Shown in pieces: positions 21,966-32,492 of a stretch of 33,428 nt of DNA (the stretch's first letter is position 1; every line of letters starts with the position of its first letter). The notes beneath the pieces are model-generated. The model made no database searches. It was given only the letters and a program-made list of their open reading frames with translations, and had not been told where the DNA came from. The DNA is from Gryganskiella cystojenkinii (lineage: Eukaryota > Mortierellomycota > Mortierellomycetes > Mortierellales > Mortierellaceae), in contig JAAAIG010000396.1 in the NCBI GenBank assembly GCA_015852425.1, positions 1-33,428 of the forward strand. The letters are read 5' to 3'. The translations under genes were made by a program, and so were the position numbers.

Positions 21966-22609
21966 GAACCAGCTTGGTTCGGATGTCTCAAGAGCAGGCT
22001 TTCGGATCTGGCGTGTCTGAGCTTCTGATCCTACCTGGACCTGTCCGGTGAGATGTACGCCATGATCCTGTCTGGTTGTCCTCGGTTGGAGATCTTTCGG
22101 ACAGGGCTCTGGATAGCCAAGGACCTGGTCAAAGAAGAAGAGCCCTGGTTTTGCCTTCGTCTCTTCAAGTGTGGCCTCCTTTTCGATTTTGGACCCCTGA
22201 AGGGAAAGGTCGTTGATCCTACTCTGTCATCAAAGGCGATCAAGACTCAAGCAGAAGTGAAGCAAAATCGCGTCACCCTCGAGACCTTTACCCGGATGTC
22301 TCGAATGACCACGCTGAAAACCGTCGACCTGAGCGTCCGAAACTTGCACCACCTTGCGACCCCGATGTGGATCATGGAGGGATCCGGATTCGAGAAGCTG
22401 TTAGAGCATTGTCCAGAGTTGGAAGAGTTGACCGGAGATGGCTCGAGGCGAACTGGCCCGGTCTTCAAGTCGACGAGTCCGATGCTCCCTGTGAATCTGA
22501 ATCGGAGGACTCGGATGACTCGTATGGTTCGGACGAATGGCCTAATACCGTTTCCAAGATAATCTTGAATTCTACGGTCTCCACAGCGGAAATTGGTCAG
22601 ACGATGTAG
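21966..22609 (+). pseudogene. F-box/LRR protein C-terminal remnant, disabled
   Basis: One frame reads as leucine-rich repeats: CLKSRLSDLACLSF, then a TGA at 22026-22028, then SYLDLSGEMYAMILSGCPRL, FRTGLWIAKDLV, FDFGPLKGKV, VDPTLSSK, MTTLKTVDLSVRNL and GFEKLLEHCPELEEL. This strongly resembles the C-terminal LRR part of the expanded F-box/LRR families of Mortierella. At about 22430-22470 the coding signal moves to another frame, which continues with NWPGLQVDESDAPCESESED and the acidic tail typical of those proteins. No F-box or upstream LRRs are visible. A premature stop, a frameshift and the missing N-terminus indicate a pseudogene; a 169-residue open frame (22053-22562) survives but is not expected to be a working gene. 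Confidence 0.7.
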
Positions 22610-22967
22610 AGTGTTGAAGTTTGATCTTGTCCCAGGGATGCAAGTGATCCAAAGGGTCAACAACACCTCCCTGACATAACGAGGGTTCCTGAGACAACCA
22701 GGAGAGAACGTAAGATACAACATGTATCCATTGAGAGCGTATTTTGGATTCTTATTTACAGATTTTTTTTTATTTTTTTACTGCCGAGCAGCAGATGTTG
22801 TTTCCGGCTAAGAAAAAAAGAAAAAGAAAAGATGGGGATGTTGTTCTAGAAAAGATTGAGTATTTGGTTGAATTGAGGGCTTGGCCGCAGCAATGTGCAA
22901 TATGTTTTCTCTAAGTTTTTTGGATGCGTGTTTGTAAATATGGACAAAAAAGTGGAGGCTCCACTCT

Positions 22968-23640
22968 TTACTTGCTCTTGCCAAAGGTCAAGGGAGAGCC
23001 AATCTCCTTGCCACGAAGCTTGACTTTCAAGGCACGCTCCAACTTTCCGAGAATCTGCTGGTTAGGGACAGCACGACCAGCCTCGTAGTCGTTAATCTAT
23101 ACGGTTCGAAAGAGAGATTACGAAATCAGTTCCAAAGGAAAAAAAACATTTCGAACGAAAAAAAATGGACCGCAGCCACCCGATTTGATCCAATCGTCCA
23201 ACATGCGCCCCCTCCCCCCTCGTCAAAGATAAGCGACAAAGAAAAGAAAGGGAAATACAATACACATGCACAAGCCAAAGTACTCAACAACAACTAAGGG
23301 GCAAAAGAAGGCGAGCACTTACGACAGTCGGCTTCTCGTTAACCAGGGTAGCGAGCTGCTTCTGGTTCAACTCGAGCTCCATACGGGCCTTAGCAATGGC
23401 CTTTCCAACATCCATCGAGACGGCCTTGGGGGCAATGATCTCGTCCGTCTCGGCGACCTTGGCAATACGACGGAAATCCTCTCCAACGTGACCAGCGTTG
23501 CTAACGACCTTCTTCTCGGTGGCAACGACAGCGCCGGCACGACGGGCAGCATTGATATCGGATGCAGAACGGGTGACCTTGGCGTGATCAGATCGCTTCT
23601 TGAGCACAATCTGCTCGTCCCAGCCCATGTTTCCAGACAT
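22968..23640 (-). CDS. MBF1: multiprotein-bridging factor 1
   Basis: Two exons (23640-23323 and 23096-22968) give 148 residues, the normal MBF1 length. MBF1 is a conserved coactivator that links bZIP activators such as Gcn4 to TBP and also helps ribosomes avoid frameshifting at stalled collisions. The N-terminal MBF1 domain starts [16 protein letters not shown]; the helix-turn-helix spans about 77-131 ([50 protein letters not shown]) and the tail is [11 protein letters not shown]. The GTAAGT donor after V106 and the TATAG acceptor join KPTV to INDYE, the exact family sequence. It is divergent from the 6-phosphogluconolactonase gene. Confidence 0.97.
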
Positions 23641-24076
23641 GATGATTATGTGTGATGTAATAAAAAAAAGTAGAGGGTTGTGTTTTTTGTTGTAAAGGAA
23701 ATAGGTCCTGATAACCGAGTTCCTGGTGTCTTGATGGTGGTGCTGTGATGTGGTAGTGGTTGTCAATGAAGAAAAAGAGAGATGAATCAATTCTTTTTCA
23801 GCCTTAAATAAAAACGAATAAAAAACCTTCTGTTGGGTTCCACCAGACGGTTGCTTAAGGGGATCCTCAATTTTTCTGCAGTCTTCCACTGCGGCACCCC
23901 TTCAAAATGCCGCAAAAAAAAGGAAGGAAAAAACTTTGTGGGCACCATAGCCTGGCTCAGTCAGAGGAGAGGGGGCGCAACAGAGGTATTGGATGGGTTG
24001 GAGAGATATTTTGTTGTTGCTTACTTGGCGGCAACATCCATCTACCACAACGATCTCCAAGTCCCCACTCGGAGCC

Positions 24077-24084
24077 TGACGTCA
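24077..24084. promoter_or_regulatory. perfect CRE palindrome (ATF/CREB-type bZIP site)
   Basis: TGACGTCA, the consensus CRE, lies 232 bases before the 6-phosphogluconolactonase ATG and about 437 bases before the MBF1 ATG. The match is exact; factor binding is inferred. Confidence 0.4.
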
Positions 24085-24188
24085 AGCAAGAAGAGCACTG
24101 CGAATCACAGGCAAGCATGAAAATTAAAAAAGGTCTGCATGTTTAGCTATCTGGTCCTTTGCCGATCCTTATTTTTCATATTTGATCA

Positions 24189-24196
24189 TGACGTCT
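24189..24196 (+). promoter_or_regulatory. second CRE-like site
   Basis: TGACGTCT, a seven-of-eight match to the CRE, lies 112 bases from the perfect copy and 120 bases before the 6-phosphogluconolactonase ATG. Confidence 0.3.
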
Positions 24197-24315
24197 TTTC
24201 CTGTCTGGAGAAATTTTTTTTTGGTTCTCTTTTGGTCGTCTTCTCTCACGCGTTCTTTCCATTCTTCCCGTCTTCTCTTTCAATCAATCACTCCTCATTT
24301 CATTTTGATTCCGTA

Positions 24316-25253
24316 ATGTCGCTTCCCACCCCCACCCCAACTCAGATTCTCACCTTCCCAGACGTCGCTGCTCTCTCGCAGGGTCTTGCCAAGTACGTCG
24401 CCAAGCTCTCGAACGAGTCTATCAAGCGCCATGGCAAGTTCACCATCGCCCTCTCTGGTGGTTCTCTTCCCAAGCAGCTTGCAGACATCGCCAAGAATCA
24501 TACCATTGATTTTGTAAGTTAATATGGGGCCATAGGTCGATAATAGAATAACGCTGTACAAATGGAATTTACTCCCCGTAGCGTGATATCGATCATCTTG
24601 ATGCTCCTCACGTTTGGTTCAGCTCATCCTGAGCGTCACTCTTTTTTTTTTTTTGTCGCTGGGATTAGGCCCACTGGCATGTCTTCTTTGCGGACGAACG
24701 TTGCGTGCCTCTTGACCACGAAGACTCCAACTACTTGCTGGCCAAGACGAACCTCTTTGACCTTGTTCCCTCTTTGCCCCGTGAGCAAATCTACACCATT
24801 GATCCCGACCTGGTTGACGATCCCGCCGAGGCAGCAGAGGATTACATCTCCCAGCTGGCGAAAGTCTTTGCCACCAAGGATTCCGTTCGTTTCCCCGTCT
24901 TTGATTTGATTCTTTTGGGTGTCGGTCCTGATGGTCATACCTGCTCACTCTTCCCTGGACATGAACTTTTGCAGGAGAGAACTGCCTGGTGTGCTTCGAT
25001 CTCAGATTCGCCCAAGCCTCCTTCCAGCAGGATCACTTTGACTTTGCCCGTCGTTAATCATGCCCATCATATTGCATTTGTTGCTGCCGGTGCCGGAAAG
25101 CAAGATATGTTGCATCAGATCTTGGATACCCATGGAGATTTGCCTGCTCAGTTGGTCCACCCTACGGCCACTGGCACCTTGTCTTGGTTCTTGGACAATG
25201 CTGCTGCTGCCAAAATCACCTCGACTACCTACAAGGGTCTGGAGCGTCTGTAG
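24316..25253 (+). CDS. SOL3: 6-phosphogluconolactonase (pentose phosphate pathway)
   Basis: Two exons (24316-24513 and 24669-25253) give 260 residues, normal for the family. It hydrolyses 6-phosphogluconolactone to 6-phosphogluconate, the second step of the oxidative pentose phosphate pathway, in the cytosol. Signatures: ALSGGSLPKQL (about 45-55), then after the intron FFADERCVPLDHEDSNY, the GVGPDGHTCSLFPGH lactonase motif, and a C-terminal AAGAGKQDML and TGTLSWFLDNAAA. The GTAAGT donor after NHTIDF and the TTAG acceptor before AHWHVFF restore the family sequence. The symbol follows yeast SOL3/SOL4; exact orthology was not tested. It converges with POP5, leaving 193 bases between the stops. 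Confidence 0.95.
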
Positions 25254-25446
25254 ACTACTCGCCTATGTTTCTTCATCCGCCTGTCGCCTCACTCTCTGCT
25301 CGACATTTTTTAATAATAACGTGTATCATAACATCCTCTTCTGACGCTGGTGCGTGCTTTGAATGCTTTATTACGATTATTTACAAAGGAGATTGACATG
25401 GACAGCTGTGGTCTCCGAGTTGGTGAAAATTCCGACTCCTGCTCGC

Positions 25447-26218
25447 TCAAATTTCAAGCGAATTGACCTCGTCTGCAGAATCCTTGAAGGCGAGTCCGAG
25501 TTGCGTATATGTCTGCGTGTCCCTTTGGAGTTGAGCTTGGTTTCTGAGAAACATGATTCTGTCCCGGTCGTATTTGATGGTCGTCAACTGGCAGTTCTTG
25601 ATTGTGCCTTAGTGTTTGGTCAGGAGGAAAATATTAAACTCTGATGAAAAAATGGGCCTGAAGACTGTTTGTTTGGATACGAGAATAGACATTTACCTGA
25701 CGTGTGGAGGACTTTGATAATGCATGGGCTACCCTTTAGCTCCTTGATGAATGTGAGAGCGCCCCAGATGATATGAACTTCTTCCCTCGATATCCTCAGA
25801 ATACCGATATTCGTATGCGGAGAAAAATATTTTACTATGATGCAGGACAAAAACGGAAGGGAATGGTCAATATGAAATTTCTGAATTGAACGGTATACTA
25901 AAAAAGCAAGAAAAAGAAAAGAACAAAAACATGGCGCCTATGCTTACAGGTCATGGGTCTCTGAGTCACTCCGACGCCATAGTCGCCAAAGTTCTCTGCT
26001 ACAGAGTCCCTGATGGCGTAGACGAGGTCCTTGTTGGCAAGCGGTGGTAGTCGACAGTTATTCCTTCCAGTGTCACCGAATGGGTTCTGATCTGATCCTG
26101 CATGGCCTGATGTGGATGTCATGGAAGTAATCGTGGACCTGGGAATGGATGTCCAGCCAAGAGGCGTGTCAGAGTAGACAATCTCGAAGAGGAGGTAACG
26201 ATTCTTGAAGCGGACCAT
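25447..26218 (-). CDS. POP5: ribonuclease P/MRP protein subunit POP5
   Basis: Three exons (26218-25948, 25834-25697, 25607-25447) give 189 residues. POP5 is a core protein of RNase P (tRNA 5' maturation) and RNase MRP (rRNA processing) in the nucleus. The start MVRFKNRYLLFEIV matches the family N-terminus almost exactly; exon 2 gives LKYFSPHTNIGILRISREEV and IIWGALTFI, like the VRYLNAYTGIVLLR and LVWSALPFI of animal POP5; exon 3 begins at the conserved GTIKNCQ, matching GTIRTCQ. A Ser/Thr/Gly/Asn-rich insertion at about 27-55 lies between the first strand and the helix and is absent from the human protein. TTTATT at 25367-25372 reads AATAAA on its strand, 75 bases after the stop. All introns are GT-AG. 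Confidence 0.93.
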
Positions 26219-26481
26219 GGTTGTGTATATGTGTCGATGGTCGGCTTGTCTGTGAGATACGTTTGAATGCAAACTGAACTTCTTTTTTACAATACTGCGT
26301 TTCTACAAAAAAAAAAAAAAAGCTTCCGCAAGGTACCAACAGTCACAACGAAGTTGCAACGCTGCAAGAGTCCATTTCTGTTCCTTTTCCTCATCTTGCG
26401 CACTGCAACTCTTTCTCTCTCCTCGTTCATTCTTACACTCACTCATTTCTCACAGGGAAAGGAGGGTCACGGTCGCTTATA
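26219..26481. promoter_or_regulatory. 263-bp divergent promoter, POP5 / ERV2
   Basis: The start codons of POP5 (minus) and the sulfhydryl oxidase (plus) face away from each other across 263 bases containing a 15-base A run near 26307-26321 and a T/C-rich leader before the ERV2 ATG. No clear TATA box is seen. Confidence 0.5.
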
Positions 26482-27467
26482 ATGTCTTCGCCACTCACAA
26501 GGATCTTGCGCCTACGCACACCAATAGCAATCCTTGCCATTTGCTTCATTACCCTCATCACCATCCCTTCGCTCTATCTTCTCAACACCAAAAACAACGT
26601 CAACTACCGGCCAGTAGGCGACATCAACGGTAACGGTGCTTCAAGAGTGACTCCCGATGGCCCCATACTCGTCGATCCTACCCTTAATACTGGTGGAGCT
26701 ATTATGCCTAAGCTTGGCAACGCAACTGCAAAGTAACTATCGTCTCAAACAATGTAGTACATTTATTTATATGTGTATTATTCCAATCTACTGACCTGCT
26801 GTTGCTCTGTTTGTTTTGTGCATGCGTTTACTATACTTGCGATTACTTTCTTCAGGGCAGAGCTGGGTCGAGCGACTTGGAAGTTGATTCACACGATGGC
26901 ATCCCGATACCCAGAAAAACCAAAACAGGACGAGCGAGCAGCCGTTAAACAGTGGATCTATTTACTTTCACGGCTCTACCCCTGTGGCGAATGGTAATGT
27001 CCTGTTATTTTTTTCCTTCTCTGAGCTACACTCTGTCAACAAATACTTCACCCACAACAATTACTTCACCCACAACAATCCTCATTGACCATTGCTTCCA
27101 ATGAGCACTAACGCTCTCTGATCAACATTTGACACACCTTTCTCTCCTCTATTCTCCCTTATCCTCCCTATACCTCTACAGTGCGACTCATTTCCAGCTA
27201 ATGTTGAAGGACCATCCGCCACAGACTTCTTCTCGCGCGGCGCTTTCAAACTGGGCCTGCAGCATTCACAATATTGTAAATGCGAGACTGGGCAAGGAGG
27301 AGTTTGATTGCAGTAATCTTGAAAACGTATACCAGTGCGGCTGCGCTGACGAACCTGGTGCTGAAGACAAGGACAATACTGACAATAACAGCATCAACAG
27401 CGATTCGTTCTTGGCTATACTTTCTTCGCCAGAGTCATTAGACGTCGATTCTAGCTCACCACAATGA
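26482..27467 (+). CDS. ERV2: Erv2-type FAD-dependent sulfhydryl oxidase
   Basis: Three exons (26482-26732, 26856-26993, 27182-27467) give 224 residues. Erv2 oxidises thiols with O2 in the ER lumen and passes disulfides to PDI. A hydrophobic signal anchor lies at about 13-35. The Erv/ALR domain begins KAELGRATWKLIHTMASRYP (84-103); the active-site pair is C127-G-E-C130, with the codon of C130 split TG|T by intron 2; the FAD motif is C156-SIHN-x-VN163; C173 would pair with C156; and C182-G-C184 is the C-terminal CGC shuttle pair that marks Erv2 rather than mitochondrial Erv1. The tail is acidic and Ser/Asn-rich, with no HDEL-type signal. The first two introns' junctions restore the family sequence exactly. 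Confidence 0.94.
27044..27079 (+). repeat. perfect 18-bp tandem duplication in ERV2 intron 2
   Basis: TACTTCACCCACAACAAT occurs twice head to tail inside the 188-base second intron. It looks like a recent slippage or repair duplication with no evident role. Confidence 0.9.
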
Positions 27468-28112
27468 AGCGCTTAAATTATGTAAATGCAAAGGCAGTCC
27501 TTTGAGAAAGATGACTTGGTCTGAGGTCCGCAACATTATAGGTCGATGCCGCTAGCTCCCTTTAGTCCATTTACGAGGGCAAAATCGTTTGCGGGTGAGG
27601 CGTTGCTATGACCTTTAGACGATGAATTTTTTGAGGAAACAACGAAAACGACAATGTTGGGCGAATGCCACTAAGACGTGACTGTCAAAGGCTGAGGAGG
27701 CCAAAGAAAAAAAAAAAAAAATTGTGTTCTCCCCCCCCGTCGTCCGAAGGACCCTTCTTTCTTCCTCCCCATTCCTTCCTTCATTGTTCATTTGACTCCC
27801 ATTCATCCACACATTACCTCCTTTCTCACCCTCGCAGAACGACAGCACGACTCTCATCCCCGTTATTCGCTCCCGCTGAAAAAACAAAAAGAAACTCCGA
27901 CCGTTTTTGTGCCCGTCTGTCTCCTTTTTTTCACATTCTGATTTGGCGTGATCGCAGGCAGGCAGGCACTGTCATCGGTCCTTTTGCTATCCTATTCCTG
28001 CCATCTTTCTCTTTACGTTTTTTCTTTCCTTTCCTTCTCGCCTTCTTCCTGCAGCGATCATACATCGTACAAACGCACCCTATTTCCCTGCTCCGCAAGT
28101 TTTATCGTCATT
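27468..28112. other. intergenic leader region before the Kre9-like gene
   Basis: 645 bases with no recognisable gene. It holds an A run (about 27706-27721), a C run (about 27731-27738) and then a long T/C-rich stretch up to the next ATG, typical of a promoter and 5' leader here. Confidence 0.5.
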
Positions 28113-28897
28113 ATGCTCTACAATCTCCTCATCTGCCTTCTCTTCCTCGCTCAGACAACAACACAATTGGTGTCTGGCACAGTCATATTTGTTCAACCCA
28201 ACAAAAGCTCTGTCTGGACCCAAGGCGAAACCTATGACATCGAGGTCAAGGCGACTGATCAGGACAAGGATCAAACATGGAAAGTGAGCCTGATGGTCCT
28301 TGGCGACATCAAATGTGATGGCATCTGTCTTCAAGATGGACCCGTTTCTGAGATCGCCACTGCGTACGATGCCTCCAAAACGCTTTCATTCAAAGTCCCG
28401 ACCACTATTGTTCAATATGGCAAGGTAAGATGGAACGAGAGCATAAAAGCACCTGCGGTCAGTTTGTCCATGCCAAAACAATACCTTTTCACAAGTGCCT
28501 CGCTTTGTCCTTCTTCATTGGCGCATGATTGGAGTCATGCACGACAACCAAACATCAACTGGGCGAACTTACACTCACTCACTCACAAATCAATTCACAC
28601 GCACGCTCGTCCACACAAACACAGGGCTTTTTTATCCAGCTCTCGAAAGACGGATTGCCCCCAATCCACGAGTCCGAAAAGTTTACAATTAACCGCGCTG
28701 GAACATCAAAAGGGCCATCTGACTCGACGCAAGAATCTGATTCAGACGCGGATCAACAGCGCCAAGAAATTCAAAAGCGATCGACCGAGCAAACGCAGCA
28801 GCAAGATGCTGGTCATAGTGAGAACTCTGCACCGTCAGCCTTACCGGCGTTACTGGTTACTACCTGTTCGTGCATCTTTGCCCTGTGCTTGATCTGA
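28113..28897 (+). CDS. secreted GPI-anchored Kre9/KNH-like protein
   Basis: Two exons (28113-28424 and 28625-28897) give 194 residues. A signal peptide (about 1-22, MLYNLLICLLFLAQTTTQLVSG) is followed by a beta-sandwich domain of the Ser/Thr-rich GPI-anchored/Kre9-KNH N-terminal type (VIFVQPNKSSVWTQGETYDI, later FFIQLSKDG), a cysteine pair at about 68 and 72, a Ser/Asp/Gln-rich stalk, and a C-terminal hydrophobic tail (PALLVTTCSCIFALCLI) after small residues, which fits GPI attachment near N/S/A of HSENSAPSA. NKS at 30-32 is a possible N-glycosylation site. It probably sits at the plasma membrane or in the wall. The GTAAGA donor after QYGK and the CACAG acceptor keep phase 0. The family's molecular role in cell-wall beta-glucan is known only by analogy. 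Confidence 0.8.
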
Positions 28898-29435
28898 TAA
28901 ACCCCTACTTTTTGACAATAAAAAAAAATCGAAAAAAAGCACGAATCTGACCTAAGTAAATTGATTGTGGCTTTGCTACGCCACCACTTCGCATTCTTGA
29001 GGGCTCGGCCAAAAAACGCGACATTTCTTGCATCAGACCACTGTCCATCAGATCAAGTAGTTAACCAGAACAGAAGACAATCCACAATATCCACATTAAG
29101 CATCGCCGATTGCAAGTCAAAAAAACAAATAGACGGGCATCACCTCGCAGGGCACCACAAAACGAGGCAAAATAACACGAGATCTACCGCTACCCCAAAA
29201 ACAAAATCGACCTCGACCCAGAGCACAATTCCAACTCCCTGACGCCATTCAATACGTTTAGCATGATGGTACGAGGGAATGCGATCTTGGTCTCCCTATA
29301 CACATGCTTGTCATTTGTTTAGGCCCTATTGCGATCTGTCAAAGAGTTTTTTAACATTTGCATCTCTACCTCGCGCCAATATGAAAAAAATAGAGCAATT
29401 CATCCGAGCAAGAGAACGGACACAGACCAACGACA
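28898..29435. other. intergenic region before MAD1
   Basis: 538 bases; short ORFs only, none recognisable. It contains the poly(A) signal listed separately; a TGA at 29382 closes the MAD1 frame upstream of its chosen ATG. Confidence 0.5.
28917..28922 (+). terminator. candidate poly(A) signal of the Kre9-like gene
   Basis: AATAAA lies 20 bases after the stop codon and is followed by A-rich sequence. Confidence 0.45.
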
Positions 29436-32265
29436 ATGCGACGTTCAAAGATGGATTCTGAAGGTAGGTCGTGATTGAGGATTCACTGTGATTCGACTTG
29501 CTCCTTAATTAATAAACGTCTCAATTAACATAAGGATGATTCCTGATTTCTCTCCATGTGTTAGAACACGAAATCACTCGGAAACGACTCCGGGACACAG
29601 AGTACGAACTTTCCAGCACTAGAACGGACCTGGAAAGAAGGATCATTACCATGGAGCATGAAGCAAAGCAAGCAGAGATGCTCCGGACCAAACTGAGCGA
29701 GAGGGTTAGTTCTCTAGAGAGTGACAGGCGATTCTTGTACGAACAAAAAAAGAACTTGCAGCAAAAAGTCCAGGCTATGGAGAAGGAAAGTCTCGATTAC
29801 AAGGTAAAAAAACAGCCATCTAGGATCGAAGGCACATAACACCTATATTTGAAGGAGTCAATCCACCGGCCTACTGAATGCGTGCACTTTTATTACCACC
29901 TAGTCCACAACAACAGACGTTATTTCCAATCTGCGGGAAGAAAACTTTAGAATCAAAGAGGAGCTTTCACAACTGCGTGGACAGAGTCGAGCTACAGAAA
30001 GTGAGCTCTCCCACAAAGTCCGTACACTCTCGGCTTCACTCTTGCATCACCAAGAAACACTTTCACAGACACAGGGTGACAGTGCATCCCAGAGCAGTCT
30101 TGCGGAACAAAAACATAAACAACTGACTACGGCCCATGGCCTGATCACGGACCTCGAGGATCAGATTCGCCAGCTGCGGCAAAACGTACAAGGGCAAGAC
30201 GACGTGGTTCGAGTGCAACGCGAGTTGAAAACCCAGGTTGCGTACATAAAACAACTGGAGGCCACGAGTCGGCAGCTGACAGCCGAATGTAGACATTACA
30301 AGGATTTGTATCGCAACGCTGAGGTCCTGAAGGAAGAAAAGGTCGGGTTGGAGCAGAAATTGAAGATGCAGGACGAATTACGGACCAAATGTGCCAAACT
30401 AGATGTCGAGAACGAGATATTGCGCAAGGAAAAGGAGCAGTGGTAAAGTATATTTTTTTTGCTTTGGGTGGTAGCACGCGGTAACTGACCCAAAATAAGC
30501 TGTTTTACTAACCAACTGTATTCTTTACAAACAGGGCTGTCTTCCTGGAAAGCAAAGATTCGACTGGATTTGGCACACCGAATGAACTTGTCAAAACCTT
30601 GGCCATGCTTCGAGCGTCGACTGCTTCGCTCTCGTCTGAAAAAGATGGACTCTGTAAGATCATGAAGGAGCAGAGCTCTCAGGTTCAGCTGCTTGAGAAG
30701 AATGTCGAGGATCTTCAACAGGCCATTATAGAGAAGGACGACTCGTGCAAGAAACAAGCCGCGCGTGCTCGCCAGCAGGAACGTGTCAAGGATCTCGCCC
30801 TTCGTCAAGTTGAGAGTCTGAAGGAGCAGTTGGTATGTGCTTGAATGCTAAGGTGTATGTTTGATGCGCACAATCTCACGGAAGCGGTCAAATTCAACTT
30901 TTTTTTTGCTTTGTTGCTCCCATGCTGTTTTTTTAGAAATCCTACGATACCGAGGAGGCGCGCCTCATGGGAGGATCCTATGACAACCAGAAGAATCTCA
31001 GAATCGAGCATCTAGAGGCTCAAGTGGAAGAGTTACTTGGTAAGCTGGAGAACGCCACTTCTGCAGCTCGTCATCCTAGCGAAGATGGTACGTCTGACGG
31101 TCTGGAACTCTTGAAGGCCATTCAAGAACAGAGGAGCTTCGGTTTCAATCAGATGCAGGAAGAGAAACAGGCCCTTCTTCAAGGTAAATACTATATGTTT
31201 CCCAGTATTCAATATTCCAGTCTAGGCATTCAAACATATGACGGCTGACCATTCTGTTACTATTTCTCAATAGCAAAACTCGAACTGGAGGAAGGACTGG
31301 ACTACCTCCGAAAGGAAAATGCGTCTCTCGAAGCAGCTGTCAACAAGTATCAGATTGCAATCGAGGCTGGACCCTTGAATCCTCTAACGCAAAAGACCCA
31401 GGAGTTAAGCGAAGTTGCCACTGCCCAACGAGTTCGTCAGCAAAATATGATGGAAGAGTTGGAAAAGGAAAACGAAGAACTGATCAAACTGGTGGCAGAG
31501 CTTCGACCGACATCGTCGGCAGGGCCCCCGAATCCGAACGTGGATGCGGATGGCGATACAGAGGTGCCACTCCATGACGAGGGTTTGATTCCCAAGGCAA
31601 GTTATAACCGTATCAAGGATCACCGCGACCGTCTTGTCCAGGAAATACGTGATCGGACCAAGCGGGAAATGAGACTTCAGAAGGTAGAGGCATATCACTG
31701 TCACTACTGCAGCAAACTTTTAGTTCGAAACAGAAGACAGAACAAACTAATTGGGTACTTTTTTTTCGTATTTTAGTCGTGGGCGCTTAAGGCCGAGGAG
31801 TACCGGACAGTGGTGGATTCTCTTCTGGGGTACAAGATGCACTTTTTGGATAATGGTCAGGTGGAACTCGTCTCTGTCTTTGAGCCTGAGCAGGACCAAG
31901 CTTTTGCGTTTGATCTGAAACGTATCAACCACGGTACGATCCAATGGCGGTCTGAAAGCGGCAACCTTCAGCGGAAGCATGGAGAAACCTTTGATCGGTC
32001 AGTCCAAGAGTATGGAAACTGTATACCTGCATTCTTGAGTCAAGTTACGCTGAACCTTATCAAGGAGCAACATGAAGAGGCGACGATGAGAGGCGAGTCC
32101 TTGGCTCACAAGGGTCCAGCACGAGTTGGACAAGTCAGTGACGACTCACAACAGCGATTACATTCACTTGTGTATTCTGAGGAGAGTGAGCCTCAGTCCC
32201 GAGGTCATGGAGTTGACGAGAGTGAGTCTGAACGAGAGGACCTGGGGATGGCGGTTGATCCTTGA
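29436..32265 (+). CDS. MAD1: spindle assembly checkpoint protein Mad1
   Basis: Seven exons (29436-29463, 29565-29803, 29904-30442, 30535-30832, 30937-31183, 31274-31683, 31777-32265) give 749 residues. Mad1 dimerises at unattached kinetochores and nuclear pores and templates conversion of Mad2 to the closed form that restrains anaphase. Residues 10 to about 590 are almost continuous coiled coil. A candidate Mad2-interaction segment is near 475-486 (KYQIAIEAGPLNP), divergent from the usual K/R-hydrophobic-x-hydrophobic-x4-P pattern. The C-terminal RWD-like domain (588-749) has EEYRTVVDSLLGYKMHFLDN, ELVSVFEPE and IPAFLSQVTLNLIKEQ, matching the animal LTGYQID and IPAFLSSLTLEL regions. The tail is Ser/Glu-rich. 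Exon 1 is only 28 bases; its ATG follows an in-frame stop at 29382. All introns are GT-AG. Confidence 0.92.
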
Positions 32266-32492
32266 AGACAGAGGACCCTATTTTTCGCCTTCAGGCGAAA
32301 ATGAGAGCAATATATCGTCGTCATCATTTTAATAAGTGCCCGTGCGCCAAAAAAAATCAATCTCAGTCACACGCAGAAAACGGTCTTTTGTCATTTCCAT
32401 TCTTTCCCATTGTTCCGTACGCCTCGCTCTTTTACTCTTTCAGTTCTGCCATTCTACTGCAACTTACGCACAAACACTCTCTCGATACAATT

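Larger units (their letters stand above)
23641..24315. promoter_or_regulatory. shared divergent promoter region, MBF1 / 6-phosphogluconolactonase
   Basis: 675 bases between two start codons on opposite strands. No gene is seen; an ORF running through it at 23833-24120 has no domain. It contains two CRE-like sites (listed separately), and T/C-rich leaders flank both starts. Confidence 0.55.

Noticed and set aside
29279..29461. Upstream ORF containing MKKIEQFIRARERTQ as a MAD1 start
   Set aside because: It is in a different frame from the MAD1 exon 1 and ends at a stop; the 28-base exon from 29436 splices in frame to the coiled coil.
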